Of a DNA stretch of 64,000 nucleotides, positions 27,265 to 36,046 are shown in pieces. Both the position numbers and the translations under genes were made by a program. Position 1 is the stretch's first letter. The number at the start of each line of letters is the position of its first letter. Below the pieces are notes generated by a model. The model did not search any database and was not told the origin of the DNA. It worked only from the letters and a program-made list of their open reading frames with translations. Location of the stretch: assembly GCF_004801885.1 (NCBI RefSeq), contig NZ_SSSM01000006.1:310001-374000 (forward strand), read 5' to 3'. The stretch is from Naasia lichenicola. GTDB lineage: Bacteria > Actinomycetota > Actinomycetes > Actinomycetales > Microbacteriaceae.

Positions 27265-27921
27265 ATGCGGCAGAACCCGAGCTTCGTGCTGCAGGACCAG
27301 GTCGAGCTGAAGCGGCTGATTCGCGAGAACCCGTGGGCGATCCTCATCTCCACGACCGACGACGGGATGGTCGCATCGCACTACCCGATCGTGCTCGAGG
27401 AGGACGAGGAGAGCATCTCGGTCGTCTCCCACGTCGGACGCCCCGACGAGCAGCTGCACGGCCTGGGAGAGCGGGAGGTCCTGCTGATCGTCCAAGGGCC
27501 GCACGGCTACATCTCGCCCGGCTGGTACACGGATCCCGACGGCTCGCACAGGCCGAACGTGCCCACCTGGAACTACGTGACCGCCCATCTGTACGGGGTG
27601 CCCGAGATCCTCAGCGACGAGGAGAACTACCGGGTCCTCGGCGATCTGGTCGAGCACTTCGAAAGGGTGCTTCCCGAGCCTCGGCTGATGGAGATCACTC
27701 CGGAGAACGCGCAGTACGCGCAGCGGATCAGCTCCGGCACGGTGGGCTTCCGGCTGCGGCCTACCCGTGTGGTCGCCAAGTCGAAGCTGAGCCAGAACCG
27801 GCCGGACCACATCGTCGACACCGTCATCGGAGAGCTCGAGGGGTCAGGCCCGTACGCGCAGCCGGCGCTCGCCGCCGAGATGCGGCGCGTCCACGAACGT
27901 CGTCGGGCGGCCCGTGGCTGA
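27265..27921 (+). CDS. FMN-binding PaiB-like protein
   Basis: A 218-residue split-barrel protein of the FMN-binding negative transcriptional regulator (PaiB) family. It begins MRQNPSFVLQDQVELKRLIRE and has LISTTDDGMVASHYPIVL, GPHGYISPGWYTDP and PTWNYVTAHLYG, all typical. Known members bind flavin or heme; a transcriptional role is not proven. It starts two bases after the Nei stop and overlaps the next gene by eight bases, completing a four-gene unit with rpiB. Confidence 0.88.
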   Translation: MRQNPSFVLQDQVELKRLIRENPWAILISTTDDGMVASHYPIVLEEDEESISVVSHVGRPDEQLHGLGEREVLLIVQGPHGYISPGWYTDPDGSHRPNVPTWNYVTAHLYGVPEILSDEENYRVLGDLVEHFERVLPEPRLMEITPENAQYAQRISSGTVGFRLRPTRVVAKSKLSQNRPDHIVDTVIGELEGSGPYAQPALAAEMRRVHERRRAARG

Positions 27922-29503
27922 ACGACGAGCACTGCTGCTCCGCAAGGCACGACTTCCCGGCCGCGACGGTCTGTGGGACCTCGATATCGCCGACGGGCTG
28001 ATCCGCCGACTGGTCCCGGTGGATGGCCCCAGGCGCGCCTCACGATTCCCCGGACTCGATCGGATCGCCCACCGCCTGCGCGGACAGCCGGAGCGCATGC
28101 TCGGACCGACGGAGCAGGGCTACGCGGACTTCTCCGCCGATCGCCCCGGTCACTTCGGCGAGGTGATCGACCTCGACGGACGATTCGTGATCCCGGGGCT
28201 GTGGGACGAGCACGTGCACTTCACCCAGCTCTCGCTGATCTCCCACCGCCTCGACGTCGGCGGCGCGGCGTCTGCGGCGGAGGCGGCGGACATGGTGCGC
28301 GAGCGCGCCCGCAACGGCGGCATGCCGCCCGCGGGGCCGCTGGTGGGGCACGGCTTCCGCGACGGACTCTGGCCGGACATGCCCTCGTCCGAGCTGCTCG
28401 ACCAGGCCGCGTTCGGCGCGCCGGTCGTGCTCATCAGCGCCGACCTGCATACGGCGTGGCTGAACACGACGGCGGCCGAGACCATCGGCGTTGCCATCGA
28501 CGAATACGGACTCGTCCGCGAAGACGACGCATTCCTGGTCGAGCGCGCCGTCAACGAGCTGCCCGACGTGATCGTCGACGTGTGGGCGGCAGAGGCGGCC
28601 CAGCAGGCCGCGAGCCGGGGAGTCGTCGGCATCGTGGATCTGGAGATGGCCTGGAACCTCGAGGTCTGGGCACGCCGCCGAGCCTCGGGCGACGATTCCC
28701 TCCGGGTCCAGTTCGGCATCTACTCCCAGTTCCTCGACACCGCGATCGAGCTGGGCATACGCACCGGCCAGAAGGTCGACGAGCTCACGACGGTCGGCTT
28801 CCTGAAGATCCTGATCGACGGATCGCTCAACACCCGCACCGCCTACTGCCTCGAGCCCTACGCCGATCTCGAGGGCGACGACCGCTACGGCCTGCTCACC
28901 GTGCCCGAGGACGAGCTGGACGCCCTGCTCCGCACGGCGGCGATGGCGAGGATCGTGCCCACCATCCACGCCATCGGCGATGCCGCCAACAAGGTCGCCC
29001 TGGATGCGTTCGCCCGCACGGCGACGACGGGCCGGATCGAGCACGCCCAGCTCATCGCTGTCGACGACTTCGCGCGCTTCGCCCAGCTCGGCGTGACGGC
29101 GAGCGTGCAGCCCGAGCATGCGATGGACGACCGCGAGGTCGCCGATCACTTCTGGGCGGACCGCGCCGATCGCGCGTTCGCCTGGAAGTCGCTGCTCGAT
29201 GCCGGGGCGACGCTGGCATTCGGTTCCGACGCTCCCGTATCCGCGCTCGATCCGTGGCTCGGCATGGCCGCGGCCATCGGGCGCACGGCCGACGAGCGCG
29301 AGCCGTGGCATCCCGAGCAGTCCATCACGCCGGAGCAGGCGCTCTATGCGTCGACCCGAGGCAGGGGAGTGGTGAGCGAGGGCGAGATCGCCGACATCGC
29401 GATCACGGAATACGATCCGCTGAACACCCCCGCGGAGCAGCTGCGCGCCATGCCGGTGGCCGCGACGCTGCTCGAGGGCCGGTTCACCCACCGCGCCCTG
29501 TAA
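27914..29503 (+). CDS. Amidohydrolase (YtcJ/amidohydrolase 3 family)
   Basis: A 529-residue metal-dependent hydrolase. FVIPGLWDEHVHF provides the HxH pair, VPTIHAIGDAAN a His, and LAFGSDAPVSALDPW the terminal Asp. The overall layout is that of the YtcJ-like exoenzyme-regulatory/amidohydrolase 3 group. There is no signal peptide, so it is cytosolic. Substrate unknown. The start is GTG at 27914, overlapping the preceding gene. Confidence 0.87.
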   Translation: MAERRALLLRKARLPGRDGLWDLDIADGLIRRLVPVDGPRRASRFPGLDRIAHRLRGQPERMLGPTEQGYADFSADRPGHFGEVIDLDGRFVIPGLWDEHVHFTQLSLISHRLDVGGAASAAEAADMVRERARNGGMPPAGPLVGHGFRDGLWPDMPSSELLDQAAFGAPVVLISADLHTAWLNTTAAETIGVAIDEYGLVREDDAFLVERAVNELPDVIVDVWAAEAAQQAASRGVVGIVDLEMAWNLEVWARRRASGDDSLRVQFGIYSQFLDTAIELGIRTGQKVDELTTVGFLKILIDGSLNTRTAYCLEPYADLEGDDRYGLLTVPEDELDALLRTAAMARIVPTIHAIGDAANKVALDAFARTATTGRIEHAQLIAVDDFARFAQLGVTASVQPEHAMDDREVADHFWADRADRAFAWKSLLDAGATLAFGSDAPVSALDPWLGMAAAIGRTADEREPWHPEQSITPEQALYASTRGRGVVSEGEIADIAITEYDPLNTPAEQLRAMPVAATLLEGRFTHRAL

Positions 29504-29504
29504 C

Positions 29505-29654
29505 GCTCGGCCACCTCTCGGTCCTGCTCGGCCACCTTTCGGTCCTGCTCGGCCACCTTTCCTACCGTTGGCCACCTTTACCTCCGCCACGGCCAGCTTT
29601 TCTACCGTGGGCCAGGTTTATAGAGGTGGCCGTCGGTAGGAAAGGTGGCCGAGC
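29505..29654. repeat. 21-bp tandem repeat closed by a 21-bp inverted arm
   Basis: Units beginning GCTCGGCCACCT at 29505, 29526 and 29547 repeat every 21 bases, with two more decayed units after them. The third unit (29547-29567) has a perfect 21-base inverted partner at 29634-29654. The array begins two bases after the amidohydrolase stop codon and could fold into one large hairpin. Confidence 0.75.
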
Positions 29655-29700
29655 GATCGCACGGGTCGCCGAACACGCCGCAGGCGCGTCCGGAGACGAC

Positions 29701-29730
29701 AAAAGGGCCGCCCGAGGGGACGGCCCTTTC
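29701..29730 (-). terminator. Rho-independent terminator of dps
   Basis: On the minus strand AAAGGGCCG pairs with CGGCCCTTT around a 10-base loop, and the downstream strand ends in TTTT. It lies 47 bases past the dps stop. Confidence 0.85.
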
Positions 29731-29776
29731 AGATGAATCAGGCTCGCGGAGCGAGGTGCAGCGGAGCTGCCGCGGA

Positions 29777-30274
29777 TCAGGCCTCGGCGATGTGGGCGAA
29801 GAGGAACCAGCGGTCCTTCTCGAGGCCGCGGGCGATCTCGATGAGCACGTCCTGGCTGCTCACGTCGATGTCGTCCAGACCGGTGATGCCCTGGTGGATC
29901 AGCTCGAGCGTGGTGTCGATCTGCGAGACCACGGCCGCGATCGTCGCATTGGTGCGCTGGAAGCCGTCGGCGAGCACCGGAGTCGTGGTCGCGGCTGCGA
30001 GCGTCTGGACCCGGGCGTCGACGGGCAGGCCGAGGGCGACGACGCGCTCCGCGGCGAGGTCAGCCCACTCCTGCACGTGGCCGACGTAGACGTCGAGGAA
30101 CTCGTGCACGCCGATGAAGTTCGAGCCGCGGACGTGCCAGTGCGCCTGCTTGCCGTCCACGCCGAGGGCCTGGAGGTTGACGACGACGGGCTGGAGGAAC
30201 TGGGCGACGCCTGCAGCGACATCGGCGCCGAGCAGGCTCGATGCGTCCTTGTTGACGGAGATGGTGTCAGTCAT
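29777..30274 (-). CDS. dps: Dps-family DNA-binding ferritin
   Basis: A 165-residue mini-ferritin that stores iron and protects DNA from peroxide. The intersubunit ferroxidase ligands are visible as His in KQAHWHVRG, His/Asp in GVHEFLDVYV and Glu in EWADLAAERV. The start is ATG at 30274 (MTDTISVNKDAS), with GAAAGGA eight bases upstream. A longer frame to 30319 lacks support. A good terminator follows. Confidence 0.95.
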   Translation of the reverse strand: MTDTISVNKDASSLLGADVAAGVAQFLQPVVVNLQALGVDGKQAHWHVRGSNFIGVHEFLDVYVGHVQEWADLAAERVVALGLPVDARVQTLAAATTTPVLADGFQRTNATIAAVVSQIDTTLELIHQGITGLDDIDVSSQDVLIEIARGLEKDRWFLFAHIAEA

Positions 30275-30367
30275 GACTGAATCCTTTCGTTGACTGATGA
30301 AGTCGGTCGAGATGCACACGGGATTCCGAGGATCGAGATCCGGGCGGCCGTCGCATCGCTGACCTCA

Positions 30368-30395
30368 ACGCTACTCACATGAGAATTGTTCGCAA
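30368..30395 (-). promoter_or_regulatory. dps promoter
   Basis: On the minus strand, -35 TTGCGA (30390-30395) and -10 TAGCGT (30368-30373) are 16 bases apart. The 5' UTR would be about 87 bases. The spacer contains an AT-rich AATTCTCATG stretch. The other 100 or so bases up to the SPFH gene show only its own promoter-like TAGGAT at 30493-30498. Confidence 0.5.
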
Positions 30396-30554
30396 GCAAG
30401 CGAAGGCTGGCCAAACGAAGAGAAGGCTTTCCTCATCGGAGCGGTCGTTGGGCGCCGGAGAACCACTTCACCAGGGCTTCTATGAAAACCCGTAGGATCG
30501 TCGCCCACCCATCCCGGCTGTCCGCGCACCCATTGGACAGGCAGAGAGGCCCTG

Positions 30555-31466
30555 ATGTTCGTCGTCGCCATCATCTTCTTCCTCATCGCGGCAGGCGCGG
30601 TCATCGCGTCGCTCCGTGTCAGCAGCAAGCTCATCCCACGGGCGGTCGCCGGGGTGGCCATCGTCGCGGGGCTGGCACTGACCTTCTTCTCCGCGACCTT
30701 CACCCAGGACGTCGGCCAGGCGAGCGTGCAGCGCGACTGGTTCGGCAACATCGTCGGCCAGGAGACCACGCAGGGCCTGCACTGGAAGGCGCCGTGGGTG
30801 GATGTCGTCACCTTCGACGTGCGCAATCAGCGCGTGGTCTACACGGGCGGCGACAGCGCGGGCGACAACACGGGCGGCGCAGCCGACGGACCGCAGATCA
30901 CCGTGCAGGATGCCGAGGGCGTGACGGCCAACGTCGACGTCGCGATCCGCTACAGCCTCGACCCGAACGCGGTGATCGACATCTACAGCCAGTACCTCAA
31001 CGAGGACAATCTGCGCACCCGCCTGATCAACAACGACGTCCGCTCCGTCGTGCGCAGCGTGCCGGGAAAGTACACGACCCTCGAGCTGCTCACCGAGCGC
31101 GATGACGTGCAGGCCAGCATCCTCAGCGCGCTTGAGGCGCGCTGGGAGGACGACGGCATCATCGTCGAGGACGTCGCCCTGCAGGAGATCCGCTACAGCG
31201 AGACGGTGACGAACGCCTACGCCGAGGCGCAGCAGGCCCAGATCAACGTGACCACCGAGCAGGCGAAGCTGGAGTCGACCAAGGTCTCGGCGCAGCAGAA
31301 GGTCGTGCAGGCGCAGGCCGAAGCGGATGCGAACGCGATCCTCAACGCATCGCTGACCGACAACATCCTGCGCCAGCGCTACCTCGACACCCTCGCCAAG
31401 CTGGCTGCCGAGGGCAACCTGGTGATCACCGACGGCACGGGCTCGGGCGTTCTCATCCAGCGCTGA
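30555..31466 (+). CDS. SPFH/band 7 (prohibitin-like) membrane protein
   Basis: A 303-residue protein with two N-terminal membrane helices (about residues 2-18 and 30-47). A band 7 domain follows (GLHWKAPWVDVVTFDVRNQRVVY, TVQDAEGVTANVDVAIRYSLDP), then a charged Ala/Gln/Glu coiled coil (NAYAEAQQAQINVTTEQAKLE). Such proteins scaffold membrane microdomains and associate with proteases. AGAGG is about seven bases upstream of the ATG. Confidence 0.92.
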   Translation: MFVVAIIFFLIAAGAVIASLRVSSKLIPRAVAGVAIVAGLALTFFSATFTQDVGQASVQRDWFGNIVGQETTQGLHWKAPWVDVVTFDVRNQRVVYTGGDSAGDNTGGAADGPQITVQDAEGVTANVDVAIRYSLDPNAVIDIYSQYLNEDNLRTRLINNDVRSVVRSVPGKYTTLELLTERDDVQASILSALEARWEDDGIIVEDVALQEIRYSETVTNAYAEAQQAQINVTTEQAKLESTKVSAQQKVVQAQAEADANAILNASLTDNILRQRYLDTLAKLAAEGNLVITDGTGSGVLIQR

Positions 31467-31507
31467 GCTGCATCGAGCCAGCGCCGCGCAGGCCCTTCAC
31501 GAACCCC

Positions 31508-31568
31508 GCCGAATTGCCACAAATGGCTCTCAAAAGGCGGATCTCAGAGCCATTTGCGGCAATTCGGC
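31508..31568. repeat. 23-bp inverted repeat
   Basis: The arms at 31508-31530 and 31546-31568 (GCCGAATTGCC... and ...GGCAATTCGGC) match over 23 bases with one mismatch, around a 15-base loop. It sits between the SPFH gene and the histidine kinase and probably acts as the SPFH terminator. Confidence 0.75.
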
Positions 31569-31629
31569 GCTGGAAGGAGGGGTTAGCCCCCGGAACGGTC
31601 GGGAGGTCTCCCGGATAGGGTCGGGAGGC

Positions 31630-33207
31630 GTGGAACGGGAGGCTCGAGGCATGTCACAGAGCCTTCCCGCCGTCGGCCGCCCGCCGGCCGCCAGCAGCCC
31701 CACCGCACGACCCGGCATCCGCCTCGAGGCGGACCCGACCGCCGACGGCCTCGCGAAGCGCCGGCCCCTCTACCTGCGCCTCTGGCGGGGCGTGCCGCGC
31801 GAGCTCGGCTACCTCGTGCCGACCTGGATCATCGCGGTCGTCGTCTTCAACTTCCTCACCGCGGCCATCGCGACCGGCGCGAGCCTCGTCTTCCTGTTCG
31901 TCGGCATCATCATCGTGTCCCTCGTGCTCGTCGCGGCCCGATACCTCGGCTCGTTCGAGCTCCTGCGTCTGCGCTCCTCGGGCCTTCCGCCGATCGCGGA
32001 GCCTCGCTGGACTCCACCCTTCGCCGGCAAGACCTTCATGCGCGCGGTCATCGATCCGCTGGCGAGCGCCCACCACTGGCTGTACTACGTCCACGGCGCG
32101 ATCGTGAACTTCCTCGTGGCGATCGTGAGCGGAGTCATCACCTTCGCCTGGTTCGTCACCGGCTTCTCGCTGCTCCTCACGCCCCTGTGGGCCGCCGTGA
32201 GGCCGAGCAACCTTCCGGGCTTCTCCTACGGTCCGAACACCGAGATCGGCACCGACTGGAATCTGGGGACTCTTCTCACCTACGCCGTCTGGGATCGTGA
32301 GGATCCCGGATTGACCGCACTCGCGATCACGGGGTTCACCCTGCTCGGCGCCGCCATGGTCGCCCTCATCCCGTTCATCACCCACGGCATGACCTACGCC
32401 CACTGGGGAGCGGCGCGCGTGCTGCTCGCCCGATTCCCGAGCGAGGACATGTCCACCGAGGTCGCCGCACTGGCCGCCTCGCAGCGCGCCGCGGTCGTCG
32501 CCGAGGACCACTCCTTGCGCAGGCTGGAGCGGGACATCCACGACGGACCGCAGCAGCGGCTGATGCGCCTGCAGATGGACCTCGCCAGCGCCGAGCGCCG
32601 TATGGCGGACGATCCAGCGCAGGCCATGGAGCTGATGGGCTCCGCCCGCCTGCTCGCGCAGGAGACCCTCGACGAGCTGCGCGCGCTCACTCAAGGCTTC
32701 GCGCCTCCGCTGCTGCAGGACCGAGGACTCAGCGCCGCGATCGAGGCGCTCGCGCTCCGCAGCAGCGTGCCCGTCGAATGCTCGATCGATCTCGGCGGAC
32801 GCACCCTGCCCGGCGAGATCGAGCGCGGCTCCTACTTCATCGTCGCCGAGCTGCTCAGCAACGCGGTCAAGCATGCCGAGGCCACCGCCATCGCTCTGCG
32901 CGTGCATGTCGTCGAAGGCTCCGCAGAGGGCGCGCCGGTGACGCTGACTCTCGAGATCGACGACAACGGACGGGGAGGCGCGACCCTGGTGCCGGGCCAC
33001 GGACTGGTCGGTCTGACCGAACGGGTCGCCGGGATGCGCGGCACGCTCGACCTGGCCAGCCCGGCCGGCGGTCCCACGCGGATCGCCGCGACCATCCCGC
33101 TGCCGATCGAGTCCCAGCCCCCGGAATCGATCTCACCCGCGGAACCGACCCCACCTGTCGGGTCGACTCCGACGCTGCCGATCAACCCAGGAGACCCCAC
33201 GTCATGA
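31630..33207 (+). CDS. Sensor histidine kinase (NarL/DesK type)
   Basis: Up to 525 residues. The N-terminal multi-pass sensor region has helices at about 63-80, 83-103, 160-185 and 235-258. A HisKA_3 dimerisation helix with the phospho-acceptor in RRLERDIHDGPQQRL (about residue 300) follows, then the HATPase N-box ELLSNAVKHAEA and G-boxes DDNGRGG and GHGLVGLTERV. The C-terminus is an odd Pro-rich tail of about 35 residues. The start is GTG 31630, eight bases after TAGGGT, or ATG 31651 with GGGAGG at eight bases. It overlaps the response regulator by four bases. Confidence 0.93.
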   Translation: MEREARGMSQSLPAVGRPPAASSPTARPGIRLEADPTADGLAKRRPLYLRLWRGVPRELGYLVPTWIIAVVVFNFLTAAIATGASLVFLFVGIIIVSLVLVAARYLGSFELLRLRSSGLPPIAEPRWTPPFAGKTFMRAVIDPLASAHHWLYYVHGAIVNFLVAIVSGVITFAWFVTGFSLLLTPLWAAVRPSNLPGFSYGPNTEIGTDWNLGTLLTYAVWDREDPGLTALAITGFTLLGAAMVALIPFITHGMTYAHWGAARVLLARFPSEDMSTEVAALAASQRAAVVAEDHSLRRLERDIHDGPQQRLMRLQMDLASAERRMADDPAQAMELMGSARLLAQETLDELRALTQGFAPPLLQDRGLSAAIEALALRSSVPVECSIDLGGRTLPGEIERGSYFIVAELLSNAVKHAEATAIALRVHVVEGSAEGAPVTLTLEIDDNGRGGATLVPGHGLVGLTERVAGMRGTLDLASPAGGPTRIAATIPLPIESQPPESISPAEPTPPVGSTPTLPINPGDPTS

Positions 33208-33863
33208 CGACCCCCACGAGACCCTTGCGCATCCTGCTCGCCGAGGACTCGGTGCTGCTGCGCGAGGGTCTCGTGCGCGTCCTGGCCGAGGCGGGCTTCG
33301 AGACAGTCGCCGCCGTCGGAGACGCCACCGGCCTCGAGACGCTGATCGCCGAGCACGCGCCCGACGTGGCCGTGCTGGATGTGCGGATGCCGCCGACCTT
33401 CCGCGATGAGGGCGTGCAGGCCGCGATCCAGCTCCGCCGTCGTCATCCGGCCCTCGGCATCCTGCTGCTCAGCCAGTACGTCGAGGCGACCTACGCGCGT
33501 GAGCTGCTGCGGGCGGGGTCCGGTGGGATCGGCTATCTGCTGAAGGATCGAGTCAGCTCACTCGACGAGCTGCGCGACGCCATCGAGCGGGTCGCCGATG
33601 GAGGAACGGCACTCGATCCGCTGGTGGTCTCCGAGCTGATGAGCAGGCGCGCGGATCCGCTCGACGCGCTCACCCGTCGAGAGAGCGAGGTGCTCGCTCT
33701 GATGGCGCAGGGCCGATCGAATGCGGCGATCGCGGCCGCCCTCGTCATCGGCACAGGGGCGGTCGAGAAGAACGTGACCGGAATCTTCCTCAAGCTCGGC
33801 CTGGAGGACTCCGGAAGCGAGCACCGCCGGGTCCTTGCAGTGCTCGCATTCCTCGAGCGCTGA
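33204..33863 (+). CDS. LuxR/NarL-family response regulator
   Basis: A 219-residue regulator. The receiver domain (LRILLAEDSVLLREGLV; phospho-Asp in VAVLDVRMPP; Lys in YLLKDRV) is followed by a GerE-type helix-turn-helix, LTRRESEVLALMAQGRSNAAIA through EKNVTGIFLKLGL. Its ATG overlaps the kinase stop codon (ATGA), marking a cognate pair. Targets unknown. Confidence 0.95.
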   Translation: MTTPTRPLRILLAEDSVLLREGLVRVLAEAGFETVAAVGDATGLETLIAEHAPDVAVLDVRMPPTFRDEGVQAAIQLRRRHPALGILLLSQYVEATYARELLRAGSGGIGYLLKDRVSSLDELRDAIERVADGGTALDPLVVSELMSRRADPLDALTRRESEVLALMAQGRSNAAIAAALVIGTGAVEKNVTGIFLKLGLEDSGSEHRRVLAVLAFLER

Positions 33864-33878
33864 GACCAGACTCGTCGG

Positions 33879-34355
33879 ATGGCAGACGAGTCCGCCATCG
33901 AGGCGGACGACGGGGAGGGCGAGCGAATGGATGCGACCGATGACGGGCAGCCGGACCAGCTGCAGTTCAACGCGCAGGTCATCGAGCAGTTCCGTGCCGG
34001 CGGTGAGGTGCAGGGCCTGCATCGCGAGCGGCTCGTTCTGCTGACCACCACGGGAAGACGGTCGGGCGAGCAGATCACCGCGCCGATGATGTTCCACCTC
34101 GATGGGGGAGTGCCGGTCGTCATCGCCAGCAACATGGGGGCGCTCGCGCATCCGGGGTGGTTCCTGAACCTCGAAGCCGATCCCGAGGTCACGGTGGAGC
34201 TGCCCGACAAGGCCTATCGCTCGCGTGCGGTGGTGCTCGATGGAGCCGAATACGATCGGGTCTGGGCAGACGTCACCCGCGACTCCCCGTTCTTCCTCGA
34301 GCACCAGGCGCAGACTCCGCGTCGCATCCCGCTCGTGAGCCTGCCCGCCCTCTGA
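33879..34355 (+). CDS. Deazaflavin (F420)-dependent nitroreductase-family protein
   Basis: A 158-residue split-barrel protein of the Ddn/DUF385 family. LVLLTTTGRRSGEQITAPMMF and ALAHPGWFLNLEADPEVTVEL are the family signatures that bind the deazaflavin and its phosphate tail. An acidic N-tail of about 30 residues precedes the fold. CAGACT six bases before the ATG could be a weak -10 box. It follows the two-component system by 15 bases and may be a read-through partner. Confidence 0.85.
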   Translation: MADESAIEADDGEGERMDATDDGQPDQLQFNAQVIEQFRAGGEVQGLHRERLVLLTTTGRRSGEQITAPMMFHLDGGVPVVIASNMGALAHPGWFLNLEADPEVTVELPDKAYRSRAVVLDGAEYDRVWADVTRDSPFFLEHQAQTPRRIPLVSLPAL

Positions 34356-34444
34356 CCGTGTCGACGGCTCGAGGCGAGCGGGGTGCTTGAGGGCACGGCA
34401 TGCGCCCCTCGCGGATGTCGGCTGCAGCCGTCAGACTGACCGCG

Positions 34445-35194
34445 ATGAAGCCCTCACCGCCTCCCGCTGATGGCCCTCCCGGTGACGACGGCGATGGTGA
34501 CGACGACGTCGGCGGCGATCACGTCGACTCGGTGGGCTGGGCGGGTGGGTTCCGCATCGGACTGGGCATGGCCGCCGGTGCCTTCGCTCTCGCGATCAGC
34601 TTCGGCGCGTTCGCCGTGACCAACGGGTGGCCGGCCTGGCTCGCCATCACCATGTCGCTCGTCGTCTTCTCCGGCTCGGCGCAGTTCGCCATCGTGACCG
34701 CGATGTCCGGCGGCGGGGCGCTGGTCGCCGGGATCGGAGCCGCGGCGCTGATCAACGCGCGCTTCATCCCGATGTCCATCGCGGTCGCGCGTGGGCTGCA
34801 TGGCGGTCCACTTCAGCGTGCGCTCGAGGGTCAGGGCGTGGTCGACGCCTCTTTCGTGAGCGCGCAGCGCACCGACGGCACTCTCGACCGCGAGAAGATG
34901 CTCGGCGCCACGCTCGTGCAGTGGCCGGCGTGGATCCTCGGCACCGCGATCGGCGCGATCTTCGCTCCTTCCACCGAGTTCATGCGCACCTACGGCCTCG
35001 ACGTCATCTTCCCCGCCTTCTTCCTCGTGCTCCTGCTCGGCGCGATCCGTTTCTCGGCCCGAGCGCGGATCATCGCGGGAGCGGCGCTCGTCATCGGCAT
35101 CGTCGCGGTGTACTTCCTGCCGGGTGGAATCGCGCTGCTGCTCTGTGGAGCTGCCGCGACGATCGCCGCCGTGCGGACGCGCAGGTCGACGTGA
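34445..35194 (+). CDS. azlC: AzlC-family branched-chain amino acid exporter, large subunit
   Basis: A 249-residue membrane protein. An acidic N-tail (DDGDGDDDVGG) is followed by six or seven helices, with FGAFAVTNGWPAWLAITMS, VFSGSAQFAIV and INARFIPMSIAVARGL characteristic of AzlC. It pairs with the AzlD gene, whose GTG overlaps its stop (GTGA). An alternative ATG at 34400 would lengthen the N-terminus by 15 residues. Confidence 0.9.
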   Translation: MKPSPPPADGPPGDDGDGDDDVGGDHVDSVGWAGGFRIGLGMAAGAFALAISFGAFAVTNGWPAWLAITMSLVVFSGSAQFAIVTAMSGGGALVAGIGAAALINARFIPMSIAVARGLHGGPLQRALEGQGVVDASFVSAQRTDGTLDREKMLGATLVQWPAWILGTAIGAIFAPSTEFMRTYGLDVIFPAFFLVLLLGAIRFSARARIIAGAALVIGIVAVYFLPGGIALLLCGAAATIAAVRTRRST

Positions 35195-35505
35195 CCGCGA
35201 TGATCGTGGCGACGATCGCCCTGGCGGTGATCAACATCGTCTTCAAGGGGGCCGCGCCGGCCCTGCTCGGCACCCGAGCCCTGCCGCGCGTGGTCGCCGA
35301 CATCGTGTCGGGGTTCCCTCCTGCGCTGCTCGCCGGACTGCTCGCCGTCGAGCTGCTCGGCTTCCAATGGAAGGCTGCCGATCCGACGGTCGTCCCCGGT
35401 CTGGCGGCGGCGGCGGTGGCGTGGAGATTCCGACTTCCGGACATCGCGTGCGTCGGCGCGGCAGTGGTCGTCACCATCCCCGTCCGCCTGCTCGCGGTCG
35501 GGTGA
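35191..35505 (+). CDS. azlD: AzlD-family exporter small subunit
   Basis: A 104-residue protein with three or four membrane helices (MIVATIALAVINIVFKG, FPPALLAGLLAVELLG, ACVGAAVVVTIPVRLLAV) and the typical RALPRVVAD loop. It is translationally coupled to azlC. Its last codons enter a 15-bp tandem repeat. Confidence 0.88.
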   Translation: MTAMIVATIALAVINIVFKGAAPALLGTRALPRVVADIVSGFPPALLAGLLAVELLGFQWKAADPTVVPGLAAAAVAWRFRLPDIACVGAAVVVTIPVRLLAVG

Positions 35506-35560
35506 TCCGCGGGCGGGTGGTCCGCCGGCCGGTGATCCGCGAGCCGGTGATCTGCGGGCT
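35501..35560. repeat. Four-copy 15-bp tandem repeat
   Basis: Units GGTGATCCGCGGGCG, GGTGGTCCGCCGGCC, GGTGATCCGCGAGCC and GGTGATCTGCGGGCT follow without gaps, and a degraded GGTGCGGATC continues them. They overlap the azlD stop and lie between convergent genes. Confidence 0.85.
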
Positions 35561-35593
35561 GGTGCGGATCGCCGGATCGGAGCCGGACGCGGA

Positions 35594-35956
35594 TCAGTAG
35601 CCGCGCAGCTTCTCCATGTCCCGGCGGTCCCGTTTGGTGGGCCGGCCGGCGCCCCGCTCACGGAGCACGGTGAGCGGCGTCTCGGTTCGCGGCGGCAGGG
35701 GAGGGGTGCGATCCTCGATCGCCTCGGCGGCCACGGGCGCGCCGACCCGTTTGAGCAGGATGCCCTTCACCCCGAGGATGTGCTCGCGATCCGTGCGGGC
35801 GATGACCTCGTCGCCGATCCGCACCGTCTGAGCCGGTTTCGCACGATCTCCGTTGACTCGGACATGGCCCGCTTTGCACGCCGCCGTGGCGAGCGACCGG
35901 GTCTTGTAGAGCCGCACCGCCCAGAGCCACACGTCCACGCGCACCGAGTCCGCCAT
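35594..35956 (-). CDS. S4-domain RNA-binding protein (Hsp15/HslR-like)
   Basis: A 120-residue protein with an S4 RNA-binding fold (VRVDVWLWAVRLYKTRSLATAACKAGHVRVNGDRAKP) and a basic C-terminal tail (RPTKRDRRDMEKLRGY). This resembles the ribosome-rescue heat-shock factor Hsp15 of stalled 50S subunits. The ATG has TAGGCT (35963-35968, minus strand) six bases upstream. CGGAGG directly touches the ATG and is too close to serve as a ribosome binding site. Confidence 0.9.
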   Translation of the reverse strand: MADSVRVDVWLWAVRLYKTRSLATAACKAGHVRVNGDRAKPAQTVRIGDEVIARTDREHILGVKGILLKRVGAPVAAEAIEDRTPPLPPRTETPLTVLRERGAGRPTKRDRRDMEKLRGY

Positions 35957-36046
35957 CCTCCGAGCCTAGATCTGCGCGGGTCCGACCAGGCCGTGGTGGG
36001 AGCGGATGGCGTCAGTGCCTTCAGGAATCGGAACGGGCGCGATCCT

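Noticed and set aside
30374-30395. Zur/Fur-like box (TGAGAATTGTTCGCA) in the dps promoter
   Set aside because: It matches the symmetrical consensus only in part and lies in an ordinary promoter spacer; not enough to call a metal-regulator site.
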